A stretch of 64,000 nucleotides of DNA. It comes from Lycium barbarum. Taxonomy: Eukaryota; Streptophyta; Magnoliopsida; Solanales; Solanaceae. The translations under genes and the position numbers were made by a program. Shown here in pieces: positions 34,401-46,000 of the stretch. Location: contig NC_083345.1 of the NCBI RefSeq assembly GCF_019175385.1, positions 42,120,098-42,184,097 of the forward strand, written 5' to 3'. The number at the start of each line of letters is the position of its first letter. Position 1 is the stretch's first letter. The notes under the pieces were generated by a model. The model was not told where the DNA came from, searched no databases, and saw only the letters and a list, made by a program, of their open reading frames with translations.

Positions 34401-37400
34401 TTTGCCATACCACAGCTCACAACTGTGCTAACGGGGACTGCTTCAATAGTTTCATTTGGTGGATATATCACTTATATTGATTTTATGAATAACTTGGGAC
34501 ATTGCAACTTTGAGATCATTCCCAAGTGGATGTTCTCCATCTTCCCTCCTCTCAAGTACTTGATGTATACACCCTCGTAAGTCTCTTATTATTCTACCTT
34601 TATTTGTCTCATCTTTTATCTTCATTTGGTGCACCAAGATATATTTGTTGTCCTTCATTCATCAATTTTATGCATGCACGTAGCTACAAATGTTTGTATG
34701 CAGAAAGTTAGGAAGATCGATCATATGGTTAATTAGGTATTGGATCAACAAAAAGTTAGACGTGTCTTAGTGTTATGTGATAAGTTTTGACCAATAATGT
34801 GCTTGTGCGTTACTAGTTTTTCTTTATGATCAAATCTTAAAAGATAGGAGTACATCTCGGACCATCTAATACTTTAAGATGTCGTATTATATAGCTCTTT
34901 TGTATAAGAGGTGAATTTTAAAAGGAATTTTAAGGAGCCCAAAAGTATTTAATTTTCACATAATGCAGAAATAGCAATGAAAAGAATTAGGCAAGGCTAA
35001 TAAAAAATGAGAGAGGTGGTTGATAACTAATGAAGTACAATTTAATGTTACCACCAAAATCTTTATCTTATTTAGAACTGCCATATCTATTAAATTATAT
35101 TTGATCACTTTCTCTAAAAGCTTAACTATTAGATATGTACTTATTTATGTTCCTTGGGTCAAGCTAAAGCATTGACAAATATGGATGGGTATCAAGCCAG
35201 ATACAGCCCTTATGAGTTTGTCCAAACAATATTATTAGGCTCGGAAGTATAAAATACATAAAAGTATAGAATTTTGAACTAGTAACAATTACTCGAGGAA
35301 AAAAGAATATCGAAAGTTAATTTTTTTTTTATATCTTCATGAAGAATTGTGCGTCATAGAAGTTCTCAAATTTCTGAAGAATTTGATTTTCCTCAATGAA
35401 TTCAGCTAACTGCAGTTATTTTGATTACACAGGTACCATTCACTCCATCACACTCAATTTAGGACGAATTACTCACTTTTCATGCCAATGTATGATTATA
35501 TCTACTATACATTGGACAAATCTTCAGACACATTATATGAAAAATCACTTGAAAGGCAAGGCAAATCGCCAGATGTGGTGCATTTAACACATCTAACAAC
35601 CCCAGAATCCATTTACCATCTCAGGCTAGGGTTTGCTTCTTTTGCCTCAGAACCCTACACTTCTAAGTGGTATTTCTGGTTAATGTGGCCTGTCACATTG
35701 TGGTCTATGATGGTTACTTGGATTTATGGTCACACATTTACTGTTGAGAGAAATGTGTTCAAGAATCTCAATTTGCAAACTTGGGCAATCCCCAAATATC
35801 GCGTACAGGTAAGTACTTATACTAATAATTATTGACATTTTCATTATGTTTACTAGTACTATTTAATTTTTATCAGCCTAACTGTTGATTTCATTCCAGT
35901 ACTTCATGCAATGGCAAAGAGAGACGATTAATAACTTGATTGAAGGAGCTATCATGGAAGCAGACCAAAAAGGCATAAAAGTTTTGAGCCTTGGACTCTT
36001 AAATCAGGCAAGTAAAATAACATATATATCTAAGATAAATTTGGACCCATTTGGCCATGAGAAATTTTCACTTTTTTCCGGTAATTTTTTTCACTTTCTA
36101 AACAATCAAATATTCTTTGTAAAAATTATAATTAAACACAATTTCATCTCCAACTCCAACTTAAAAATTCCAAATAAAGTGAAAAAAATATTTGATTTTC
36201 ATGGCCAAACGCCTACTTATAAAATAATGCTTATTTTGTACATTTGAAAAATTTAATCTCATGCTTGTATATATGTACATGAAACTTTTGCAGGACGAGC
36301 AACTGAATAATAATGGTGAGCTTTACATAAGAAGGCATCCTCAAATAAAAGTGAAGGTAGTAGATGGAAGTAGCCTAGCTGTTGCTGTGGTCCTAAACTC
36401 AATTCCCAAAGGAACTACCCAACTGGTCCTTGGAGGACATTTGTCGAAAGTTGCTAATGCCATTGCCCTAGCGTTATGTCAAGGAGGAGTAAAGGTCTCT
36501 TTAAACTGTTGACATTATACACTGAATTAATCTCCTCACATTGGTGTCCCCTTCTCTCATTTATTATGATTGTGATAGGTCGTCACATTGCGAGAAGAAG
36601 AGTACAAGAAGCTCAAAGCAAGTCTTACTCATGAAGCTGCAACTAATTTGGTTCCCTCAAAAACTTATGCTTCAAAGGTATAAACGCCAAAAAGAAATGA
36701 AAAGATTGTTAATCTTGATTATTCATTAAAAAAACAACACTACTATAAAATCTCTATTTTCCCACTGAAAATATTTAGTGGCTATTCCCACGGATATTTT
36801 GATTGAATTAGTGAGAAAAGAAAAAATAGTAAAGTTTTCACACGAAAAAATTAGGAAGTTTCCCAGCATTTCAGTGAGGCCCTGTTTCCCGTCATACGTT
36901 ATCGCAGTGAGCTGGTTCGGTGAGAATGAGGTGGAAAAATCATGTTTTATAACACAAACCTTCTATACATACCAGAAAAAAAAATGTTTTTTATTAAAGC
37001 ATTGTTTATTGCAGATATGGCTAGTAGGGGATGGATTGAGTGAAGATGAACAATTGAAAGCACCAAAAGGAACATTGTTCATTCCATTTTCACAATTCCC
37101 ACCAAGAAAAACTCGCAAGGATTGCTTCTACTTTCACACACCAGCAATGATTACTGCAAAACACTTTGAAAATGTGGATTCTTGTGAGGTTAGAATCATT
37201 CTACAATTCCCTTAATTTCTTTTTTCTTAATTTGATCCTTTTTATTGATCACTAAGCATCTCAACTTTCTTCTTTTTATACCAATAGAATTGGCTACCAA
37301 GAAGAGTGATGAGCGCATGGCGAATAGCTGGAATTCTACACGCACTTGAAGATTGGCATGAGCATGAGTGTGGGAACATGATGTTTGACATCGAAAAAGT

Positions 37401-37470
37401 GTGGAAAGCGAGTCTTGATCATGGTTTTCAGCCAATAACTATGGCTTCTGCTTCTGAATCAAAGGCTTAA
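28596..37470 (+). CDS. CER1: CER1-like very-long-chain aldehyde decarbonylase (alkane-forming), ten exons
   Basis: Exons: 28596-28655, 29372-29598, 31723-31955, 34357-34576, 35433-35808, 35900-36007, 36294-36494, 36579-36677, 37015-37188, 37288-37470. They join in frame to 626 residues, the length expected of CER1 (about 625). The start MATKPGILTEWPW is the family N-terminus and its ATG has A at -3. The fatty-acid-hydroxylase histidine boxes are intact: HRALH (147-151), HSHHH (160-164), HPFAEH (177-182) and HSLHH (249-253); hydrophobic segments surround them. The C-terminal WAX2 domain is present (VVDGSSLAVAVVLNSIP, WLVGDG, GTLFIPFSQFP, NWLPRR, AGILHALE). CER1 acts in the ER with CER3 and cytochrome b5 to convert very-long-chain acyl substrates to cuticular alkanes. 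All introns are GT-AG except intron 6 (GC-AG). No stop or frameshift seen; a close CER1 paralogue cannot be excluded. Confidence 0.95.
28778..29070. repeat. MITE-like repeat in CER1 intron 1
   Basis: Contains 'actatcaccatttatgtattaaaata', a diverged mirrored copy 'ttttaatacatagatggtgat', and a right end 'gtgaaactcacgaaaaaaa'. The same phrases recur in intron 2 at about 30515-30830, so both belong to one repeat family. Confidence 0.55.
30515..30830. mobile_element. MITE-like repeat in CER1 intron 2
   Basis: Imperfect terminal inverted repeats: GTTAAAATACACCTAAACTA with TTGCGAGTTTCA on the left, and TGAAACTCGCGAAAAAATAA with TTGTGTTTTAAC on the right. Internal 'ctatcaccattatgtatta' also occurs inverted. 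Noncoding. Same family as the intron 1 repeat. Confidence 0.6.
31411..31454. repeat. TA microsatellite in CER1 intron 2
   Basis: About 22 TA units, immediately left of a 41-bp inverted repeat. Confidence 0.9.
31457..31583. repeat. Inverted repeat (foldback) in CER1 intron 2
   Basis: Arms 31457-31497 and 31543-31583 match at 38 of 41 positions by eye, separated by 45 bases that include 'ttttagtagtg', the inverse of a CACTA-MITE end. It lies about 140 bp upstream of exon 3. Confidence 0.75.
32675..32890. mobile_element. Stowaway-type MITE in CER1 intron 3
   Basis: Begins CTCCCTCTGTTCCAAAAAGA and ends 'tatttttgggacggagaaag', inverted relative to each other, with TA on both sides. This is the classical Tc1/mariner-type MITE layout; 216 bp. 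Confidence 0.8.
32975..33236. mobile_element. Second stowaway-like MITE in CER1 intron 3
   Basis: The left end CTCGCTCCGTCTTATATTAC with TTGTTCAC is mirrored by GTGAACAATTAATATAG with 'ctgcgagag', flanked by TA dinucleotides. 262 bp, more diverged ends than the 32675 copy. Confidence 0.65.
33582..33874. mobile_element. MULE-like MITE in CER1 intron 3
   Basis: Inverted ends 'tgcaggattgcccttctctgg' and 'ccaagagaagggcaatctgca', followed inward by GGTCTTTAA and its inverse. The direct repeat TGAAGTTAATA occurs at 33571-33581 and 33875-33885, consistent with an 11-bp target duplication. A B-box-like 'ggttcgaacc' inside makes a SINE an alternative, but the inverted ends favour a DNA element. Confidence 0.65.
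36045..36216. mobile_element. hAT-like MITE in CER1 intron 6
   Basis: 'catttggccatgagaaattttc' is mirrored by 'gattttcatggccaaacgcc', a terminal pattern common in Solanaceae hAT-type MITEs. It fills most of the 286-bp intron 6. Confidence 0.6.
36738..36953. mobile_element. CACTA-type MITE in CER1 intron 8 (right end lost)
   Basis: Starts CACTACTATAAAATCTC and is collinear with the MITE at 27736-27990: both share 'tctctattttcccact', 'ttagtggctat', 'gttttcacacg', 'gagctggtt' and 'aaatcatgttttata'. The right TAGTAGTG terminus is not present. It accounts for most of intron 8. Confidence 0.8.
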
Positions 37471-37678
37471 GTCAGACTTTTATTGAGTAATATCTATAGC
37501 CTGGGTGTGGTGGCATATGAGTTTACGAGAAGCTTACTAAAGTACCAGCTTGATATGAAATCTTACAATTGCTTCTATTATGTAGGACCTTTTTCTGTTT
37601 CGTTAAGAATTTCATATCTTGTTCTGTGGATGTATGACTGTATACATTGCTTCTATTCTATAAGATGTAAGCTTTTTC

Positions 37679-37684
37679 AATAAA
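37679..37684 (+). terminator. CER1 polyadenylation signal
   Basis: AATAAA 209 bp after the stop codon, preceded by TG-rich sequence ('ttctgtggatgtatgactgta'), a plausible far-upstream element. The 3' UTR would be about 220-240 bases. Confidence 0.6.
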
Positions 37685-37699
37685 CATTTGGCTTAATAT

Positions 37700-38071
37700 A
37701 TATTATCCAACGGACATGAAAAGTCTCAATTTGTCATTGATTTCTAATGGAGTTTTAATGTGATGATAATTTAAAGTATAGTTAAAAGTTCAGGGGTATA
37801 TTTTGACCGTTTTAATCGGCACGTGGAGTCAATCATATCCATTTTGCTGACTACAAGTCTGTGCCACCCACTACATACCCAATCAAACTGCGAATTTTTC
37901 AATTCAAAATCAGGGTGTATCCCTTTGCCCCTTGTAACCTATTTGGGTATTAAAATCATTGATTGATGTGGTTTCTAACTGCCACATTGTGTCTACCCTT
38001 TTCAAAATCCCCGCCCACATGCTAACCTCCTCACACTCTCTTTTTCAATCCTCTCTTCTCTATGTTTCATT
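37700..38071. other. Non-genic spacer after CER1
   Basis: No coding or repeat feature recognised; includes one 'cacgtgg' at about 37821. Confidence 0.45.
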
Positions 38072-39686
38072 CGAATGGCAAGAAAACCTCTAACTTCTCA
38101 AAATTCATACCATTCCACAATGTCGACCTCATAAAACCCTTCACAATATGTTCCCATTGAGTCTTACCGGACCACACCTATTGGTGATGCGTTTCCCTCA
38201 AACTCCCAAACTCCCCAAAGCGAGATTCCCCAGAGGCCCTAAACCTGGTCAACAAGACGTCTCGAAACTTGTTGATGAAGAGTCTGTGTCCAATAGGCCA
38301 GCAGGTAACGAGGCAGTGATTCGGGGGGGGGGGGGGGGGGGGGGAAGATTGATGATAATTTAGGAGTTAGGCACTCAGGCTAGCGATGACAAAAAAAAAA
38401 AATGGTAGTTGAAAAAGAAGGAGAAGAGGAAAATGACGTAAATGATGCAGAGAGTAAGGGCAAAGATGTTGGTTTGACCGTACAAACCCCTGGACAAAAA
38501 TTAGGTTCTTCTCTGGTGCTGTTGAGGTAGAAGATGTATTTGTTGTTACTAAAAATGTTCAAGAGAATGTAGATGTGAGTTCTGTGAATGAGGGAGTTGG
38601 CCAGTACTAACAAAAAATATGATTCTTTGGACAAAGATACTAAGGATGTTGGTGAGTGTAAGAAGGCTGAGACAACTGACAAATAACCCGTTTTCTTGGG
38701 TGGCAGTCCATTTGAAACTTAGAGGCAAAAGGTAAAAGAAGAGAGTGATGAGGAGAACATAACCCTGGTTAAGAGGATGGCTATTTGGAAGAAAAGAGCA
38801 GAGGCTGAAGGTGTTAAGTTTACTGGAAGACTTGTGAACCATTGGAAAGTAAGAAGAAGTTACAACCTAAATTTTGCAAGGCTACTGCAATTGTGAAAAA
38901 GAACTCCTAACACTAGGAGTAAAACGAAAGCTCTGCTTGAAAAGGTTGTTGAAGCAAGCAAGAAGAATAGGGGATAGAGAGAGAGAGAGAGAGAGAGAAC
39001 AAAATTTGGTTTAAGGAATGAGTCTGATGTAGAGGCTATTGATTTGGAGAGTGAGGAAGAGTAAAAAGTGGAGGAAACTCCCCTGATGCGAAAAGCAAAA
39101 TCAGGGTCATCTGAAACCACTGCCAAGAATAAGAGGACTCCAAAGAAGAGAAAGGAAACAGATCCTACTTAGGAAGGGACCAGTTCCAAAGAAAAGAAAA
39201 TCCAAGAAAAAGTTTCCATTATTTGCAAAGATATATGGTTTAGTGGACGAGTAGTCTTGATTCTTGAAGGGCATGTTAATCGATCCTGAGATCGTAAAAG
39301 AACAAGGGATGAAAAAGCTTAAAGAAAAGGTGGATTTTTAAAAGTGGATACATCTGTTTCTTTGTCCACTTCCAGCAGTTTATAAGGAGGAAGTGTGTAA
39401 CTTTTACACTAATTTCAAGTTGTTGGAGGACGACGCTAAGAGGACCACAATAAAAGGTATAGAGTTGGCCTTTAATGATGAGGATTTGGGTCGTACCTTG
39501 GGGATCCCCATTAACAGATTTGACATTTATGTTAAACGTGAATGGTTGTAGAGGGGGGAGGAGCAGATTAAGGTGTATTTGACAACACTGAGGAGCCCAG
39601 GAAGGTGTACAAAGGTGATAGGAACCCAGTTCACAAGCTCTTGTACAAGTCTGTGAACGGCAGGAGCTTACCAAACAGATTATAAA
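38072..39686 (+). pseudogene. Degenerate retroelement-associated ORF (plant transposon protein type)
   Basis: A broken frame starts at about 38075 (MARKPLTSQNS) and is rich in Ser, Lys and Glu. It carries frameshifts, stops, a 22-G run and a GA microsatellite. From about 39270 it has DPEIVKEQGMKKLKEKVDF, PAVYKEEVCNFYTNFKLLE and ELAFNDEDLGRTLGIPI. This is the conserved part of an uncharacterised protein family annotated as putative plant transposon or envelope-like ORFs in Solanaceae retroelements. It may be distantly related to the third ORF of the Athila-type element at 62132. No function can be assigned; it is not expressible as one protein. Confidence 0.6.
38323..38344 (+). repeat. Poly-G run (22)
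   Basis: A homopolymer within the pseudogene; its length should be regarded as uncertain. Confidence 0.85.
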
Positions 39687-39714
39687 TAGTTCTCACACGA
39701 TCGAATGTATCATA

Positions 39715-40065
39715 GTGAAGTGGATCAGACCATCAATGGGATGGATAAAGCTCAATACACATGATAGTCACAATTTAGATAACTCTATTGGAGTAGAAGA
39801 TATTACAAGGGACAGTAATGGACAAATTATGATGGACTTTACTAAATATCTTGAAAATTGCACCAGTAATTTAGCTGAAGCAAAGACGTATTTATGACCT
39901 AAATTGGTTTATCTCACAAAGACTCCAAAATATTATTTTGGAAAGTGATTCTCTAATCATTGTCAATATAGATGATATTAATCATATGCTTTCTCAGACA
40001 CCCATTATAGTACAACACTGTTATAGAAAGACGAATCAAGTTGCGGATGCGTTGGGAAAATGAAG
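39715..40065 (+). pseudogene. RNase H-like (RVT_3) domain relic of a LINE
   Basis: KWIRPSMGWIKLNTHDSHN, GVEDITRDSNGQIMMDFTKYL and NCTSNLAEAKTYL match the plant LINE-type RNase H domain. Where active domains have the D-G-S motif, this copy reads HDS. Stops follow at 39895 and later; related words (LESDS-like, NQVADAL-like) persist in other frames up to 40065. Confidence 0.7.
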
Positions 40066-40071
40066 CATGGA

Positions 40072-41948
40072 TGTTACGGCCCATTTGGTCATTATAGTAC
40101 TTCTGACCCATTTATCCCCGTTGACCCTTCCTCGAGCCCTATTAGTACGATTTGACCCACGGGGATGGGTGGTACCGTTCTCGAGGTGATTGGGAGAGAT
40201 TTATGATGACTTTTGTGAAATAGAGCCTTAATGTGAAAAACATTCGACCAATAGTTGACTTTTGGGTAAATGGACCTTTTTCAGAAATCTGTTGATTCCG
40301 GGAGGTCCGGATGGTCGATTATGACTTAGTGGGATGTTTAGTTTGGTTCTTGAGGCACTCGAGAGCTTTTTGAATTATTCGTTGGAAAGTTGTCCTTTGG
40401 CCATTGGGTGTTGACCCAGTGAAATAAACCTCCGTTGGGAATTTTGAGACCACGGGTGAGTCCGTAGCATGTTTTTATGTATGGTTGCAGGTCTGGTTTG
40501 GATTTGGGAGGTCTCGGGTGATTGTTGGATTTTGGGATTGAGATTGTGAAAACCAAAAGTTTTCTAGTGTCTAGTGTCCGCCGCAGCAGCACCCGATGCG
40601 CCATGGCGGACCCGCCATAGTCGGATCCTCGTCCGCTATGGTGAGTGTGTTTGGTTTGTGGTGGGTCGCCACAACAGAATGGGATCCGATGTGGCAGATG
40701 CGTGATAGCGAAGGATGACAGCTGGCACGGGCCCGCTGTAGCGGACCCGTGACCGCTGCAGCTGGTGACGGGACCAGAACCTATTTAATTGCCTAGTTAA
40801 AAACCCTTCATTTTCTATCCTTTCATTTATTGTTCCTAAGCATCTTTGAGGCGATTTGAGGAGGTTCTTGGCTGATTTCTCTTGTCGGTAAGGTCCCTAA
40901 CCTAGAATCCATCCCTTTACCTTTCCTAAGCTTGAATCCATACTAGAAATTCCATAGAACTTAAGAAGGAAGATGGGTTTTGATCTATTTCATTATTTGA
41001 GTTTTAGTCCTACTAAATGAGATTTGTTGGTGGATTTGACTAATCTAAGCATGGAATTAGATGAATTAGTGACTAATAGGCTTGAATCTTCCATTTATGT
41101 TGATGAATTGAAGGTTTGCAAGTTAGGGTTTATACCAAAATTGGGGTTTTTTGTCTTGATGATGAAATTGACCTATTCTTAGGTTAATGTATACCAATAT
41201 GGATATCATTGTTTCTCGTTTATAACTTAGAAATCGATAATAGATAGACTTTGAGTACTTGGAGGCTCTCTGAAAAGGCAAGGCAAAAGTGTGATTGTTC
41301 CTGGCTCCCGCTCGGCTACCAGGTATGTTATGGCTTACCTTTCGGTTAGACTTCAATTAGCGAAGCATATTAAGCCTTCGGGTATGAAGTTGGGATGGAT
41401 ATGATTAGGTTGGTATTGTTGATTGACAATGTGGGCTCGACGCCGTGATTGTTATGGTTGGGCCTGTTGCCCTACTGGCTATGTGTGATATTCTTGTGAC
41501 TGACATGCTTGCCCCTATCCCTCTTGTTATCCCATTGTCCTATGAAAGCAGATTGTTGTTATTGAGAATTGGAATGTTGAACCGCATATTAAAATATAAT
41601 TTTGAGGACTTCTAGGATTGATGTGTCAAATTGAGGCTGAGGAGGTGTACGACATGCATTCCATACTTCGTATGTGATCGTTGCCTCTTGTTGTGTATTG
41701 GTTTGTTGCCATATGTGTGATATTGGACTCATTACTTAGTTGTCATATTATGATTATGATACGACTGTCTCTCACTTATCTTGACATTATCATGAATAAA
41801 GGGAAAGGCTTGACTTTATGTTGATATTGTGATATGTGTCCATGAGTGGCACGACTGGAATTGATATAATTCTATTGAGATTGTCATTTTGCATTGCACT
41901 CATCTTCATTTCCAAACACATTGATATTACTTGTGTTTGGTGCTGATA
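40072..41948 (+). mobile_element. Chromovirus (Tekay-like) LTR fragment A
   Basis: Starts TGTTACGGCCCATTTGGTC, an LTR-like start. It shares order and wording with the LTR at 48217-51090: 'gttgacttttgggtaaa', 'gaggtccggatggtcg', 'gttgaccca', 'aggtatgttatggctta' and 'agccttcgggtatgaagt'. It contains a GC-rich field of CGCTATGG/AGCGGACCC words (40580-40770). It is cut at about 41949 by another LTR-like start. Confidence 0.65.
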
Positions 41949-43060
41949 ATGTTGACACCTAATTTTTGACCTCCCATAATTTGCTTTAATTACCCAGAGT
42001 TCTTGAATATTAAACAGAGGGAAATATGTATTTTTTTTAAAAGTCAAAATAATTTTATAAAAATAATTTAGATGATATTTTACCAATTTTGTTTGATGAA
42101 ATAATTTCTATAATATTATAAATTAATTTAAGTATTTTCACAATTATAATACTTTTGCTAAATTAACCAGAAAAGAGGATAATTTGCCATAATTATTCAC
42201 TTAATTGGCCAAATTGTTAAAATGTCAATTTGCAAAGTATTTTACTCTGTTTAATATAGGGAATATGTTTAATTAAGTAAATTAATCATTTTTACCCCTC
42301 AATTCTTATTTAATCAAATTATTGGATTTTTATCATAATTAATTAAATTTTGATTGTTATTGATTTTGAAAATTGCCATTAAGCGGCTGTAATTGAAATA
42401 ATTAGTTATTAGACAATTATGGAAATAATTTGAACTAGCCAAATTTAATTAAGGTCATTTGACAAAATTTGTTTATTATTATTTTTCTTTTAAATTTGAC
42501 CAGTTAATTTAATTAGGGTTTTATTTTAAAAATATCCAATTAGTGGACATCGTTTTAAATTTGGGTTGTAGCGGTTCTATTTTTTCCAATTCTTATTTGC
42601 ACTTGCCTCACTTAAAACAGAAAGTATCCCGGGGAAGTACGGTTGTCAATTGTACCGGGAAAAAGAAAAAAATACACTTCTACGTAGATGGTGCTCTAAA
42701 TGGACTTTATTTTAGAGTCGCCACTTATTTTTAGGAAATTAGGAAAACCAGGTCGAAAAGGCTTCATTCAAAACGATTAAATTTTAAAAGAATCCTAATC
42801 TAACCAAAGTTCGGGTAAGGGTTCTGGTGATCCCCCGGGGAAGGTGTTAGACACCTTGTTATTAAGGATCCATAAAATACGGTTGACCTACGGGTTCTAA
42901 TAGTATGCCTTTGTAGATATAATTTTTTTTTTGATAAAAGCTGCTTTTGTTTTAGATTCTGCAATAAAATGTTAGTCGTTCATGCAAAATACAACACTTT
43001 CAAAAAATAAAAGTGGTAGAGTTTTGCTCAAAATTGGGCGTTTTGAGTTTCAGACTAGAA
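41949..43060. mobile_element. LTR-like fragment(s) of a Tat/Ogre-type element
   Basis: 'tgttgacacctaatttttgacc' at about 41951 resembles the start of the giant LTR at 2060. Near 42716, 'agagtcgccacttattttt' is the inverse of the 'ggtggcgactcctt' found just before the end of that LTR, so at least part is in minus orientation. AT-rich, no coding capacity. The exact structure is unresolved. Confidence 0.4.
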
Positions 43061-46000
43061 CACCTAGGAGTAGAACACTACATAAGCCCACATGAGTTTA
43101 AAAAGGTTTTTCTAGTTTTATAAAAATCATTTTTGGCATACTATTGTTATCCATATTTTAACCATATTTTTTTATTATTATTATTTTTTTTTAATTTTTT
43201 TTAGATTTTTATCCTTTTAGTCCAAATTATTCCAAAAATAGTCCAAGTCCATTTTTTGTCCAAATGTCCATATGTACGGTCCATAATCATTTTTTGTCTC
43301 AAGTGTCTATAAAATTTGTCAAGTCTTTTTAAAAAAAAAAAAAAATTCAAAATCATGATTTGCATTTAAAGAATGTCCATTTTTATCCATAAGGTAGTTT
43401 TAGTCTCAAAAATCATGTGCATGTTGCCCTTTATCAAAAATTCAATTTTATAGCTTAAAAATAATTTTTTGGCAAATCTAAATTCATGACAAATTTTAAA
43501 GGTTCTAATAAATAAAATAGATGCTCAAATTGAAATATAAAATTCATAAGTAAAGAGATAAGGAGTTGGGCCGACCAAGCCCAATAAGAATGTATTATGC
43601 ATTTGGGGTAATCCTCGGGTCCAAAACGTGTGCTCCATTTTTGCTCCAAGCTGGATTGACTCGATCTAGATACATTAGTGGGCCTCGTTGGGGCCCACCA
43701 ACGAGTTTGGGTAGACAAGGATGCAAATGGGTATACATGATATTAGTACACATTCGTGAATTAAACTAAGTACAAAATTAAGACCACAATAATTATTACA
43801 AAGCAAAAAATGAATTACAATTATTGGGTCTGTCCCATTTAATAATAATTAACAACGTCAAATAACCAAAATGGCCCAGCTATGACATAGGCCCAAAATA
43901 GTAGTAGTAATAAGTCAAGTATGGTAGCATAGGTGACTGACTCAAATAACAAGCCCAGGCCCTTCTCTTCTTAAAAATTTTCTAAGTGTCAAGAAGTGGT
44001 ATAATGATATACCACTGGTATACTATTCCATTTTTTCTAAAAATTTTCTAAGTGTTATAGCTGCGATATACATGATATACTACCAATATACCTAATAGGA
44101 CAAAGAGCAAAACCTCCATGAAGGGCATACCCTTTATCCACCTAATGGAAAGACAAATCAACATTTTTTGTATACCCTCAAATATTCTCAATATACACTC
44201 ATACTCAATCAATCTCCAATTTAGGAAAGAAACAAATCTGTAACCAAGGTTTTCAACATTTCATCATTTTTTCCTTAAACTTCTACTTGATTTTAAAATA
44301 CACAAAAGATTCCAAAGAGTCAACAAGGACAAATCAGTGGTCCAACAACACTTACAGGAACTAATGCAACTTATCTAATCTCAAATCTAGAGTCTTGCTA
44401 CTAATCACAGAAACAATCAAGGTCCAATCAGAGTCCAAACAATGGAAGGATGGGTGTGTAAGGCACCAAAGTGTCAAAATGGCTCATAAACAGCAGTAGC
44501 ACAGTCAAGAGAGCATGACAATCTTTAGGATGGCCAGACAGATACCAGCAACAACAAGCAAAAAGCAAAAAACCACAAAGTTCAACAATTTCCAGTAATG
44601 TAACTTAAAGTAACGAGTCATAGGAGATGTTAAGATGACTAAGGAAACAAACAACAGCTACACCAAGGGTATGAGAGGACAAAATAACATGAAATCAAGC
44701 ACAATAAGTTGGAGAGATATACAAACAAACTGCCAAACACCCTATCATATTTCTGTTTCTAGTTTTAAAGAGTCAAGAATCAAAGAAGGTTAGAACTAGA
44801 GGTTAAATGACTTAGAAATCACACTTGTCCAGTGATGAACCAATTCAAGTGCCAAAACCATTTTTTCAAGTATGTTTGTTGTCAACAAAGATGTCATAGG
44901 GAAAAATTTATAAGTCTATGGTCATTTTAGCTTAGTTATAATCCCAGTAAGTCCAAAGGTAGCAAGATAGGCAAGTTAAAGGTTCATTAAAGCATTAGCA
45001 GGGTCTCAAAATAGTTCAAACGTAGTCCCTTTTGCAGGATTTGCATAGAAACTACACAGGTAGCAGGTAGAGGTTTCAAATTGCATAGATAAGGACATGA
45101 TACTGTCTTAGGTCTAATTCAGCATATTAGGCATAGTTTCAATTCAAATAGGCACAGAAGGAGGGGTAAAATACAGGACCATCTTCAGGTTACACAAATA
45201 GATACCGAAAGGAAGAATGCAGAGATTATACTTAACTCCTTGAGTTGGTTTTGAGCCCCTTTTCTGGGTATCCTACTTAGTCTAGGTGAGTTAGGTGCAC
45301 AAATGAGTTTTTAACTAGTAAGACAGGCACCAAGGAGCATGTAGCACATAAGATAATATTCAAATCAACAAGTAACCAGTAAAAGAAGTGGCTATTTCAA
45401 AATTAGTATCACACTCAGTTCCTTTAAAACAGTTTTGATCTTATTCTAGTCTTCCTCTACATAGTTCTAATAGCCTATGTGAAGCAAAATCTCAAGCACA
45501 CTATGACCCTATATTAATATAAGCTACAAAAAGCTATGTTCATGGAAAACTACAAATAAAAAGAACCCAGGGAAGTATCAGAAATTCAGGGACAAGATCA
45601 ACCTATGAACTGTCCCCCGTCCCTCTTATTTCAATTTTGAGACAAAAACCAAGTTCTTTACACTTTCCTATCTTCTGTCTCTCTTAACAGTTCCCAAAAA
45701 AGATCAACAAATGCACATAATGCACACAAGGTTCAGAAACACTTAAACTCTTCAAAGATGAACAAGATAATCTACTAGCTTTTCAGGTTCCTATTTGTTA
45801 AAGCAAATCCTCAATCTAGATAGTCTCAGAAATCACTAAAACAGGTTCAAGGAAATCATTTTTATCTTCATATACTTTGCAAGATTCAGAAGTGACAAAA
45901 CAATGCACCAACCAAAGCAAGGCAGTCATAAAACATACAAGCATCCCTCTTATGGTTTTAAGAGTCATTGCCAGAACAGGGAATCTAGATTCCCTTTTTA

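Noticed and set aside
35885..36247. 120-codon ORF continuing past CER1 exon 6
   Set aside because: Only the first 36 codons match CER1; the remainder is intron 6 with a hAT-like MITE, and the frame is open by chance.
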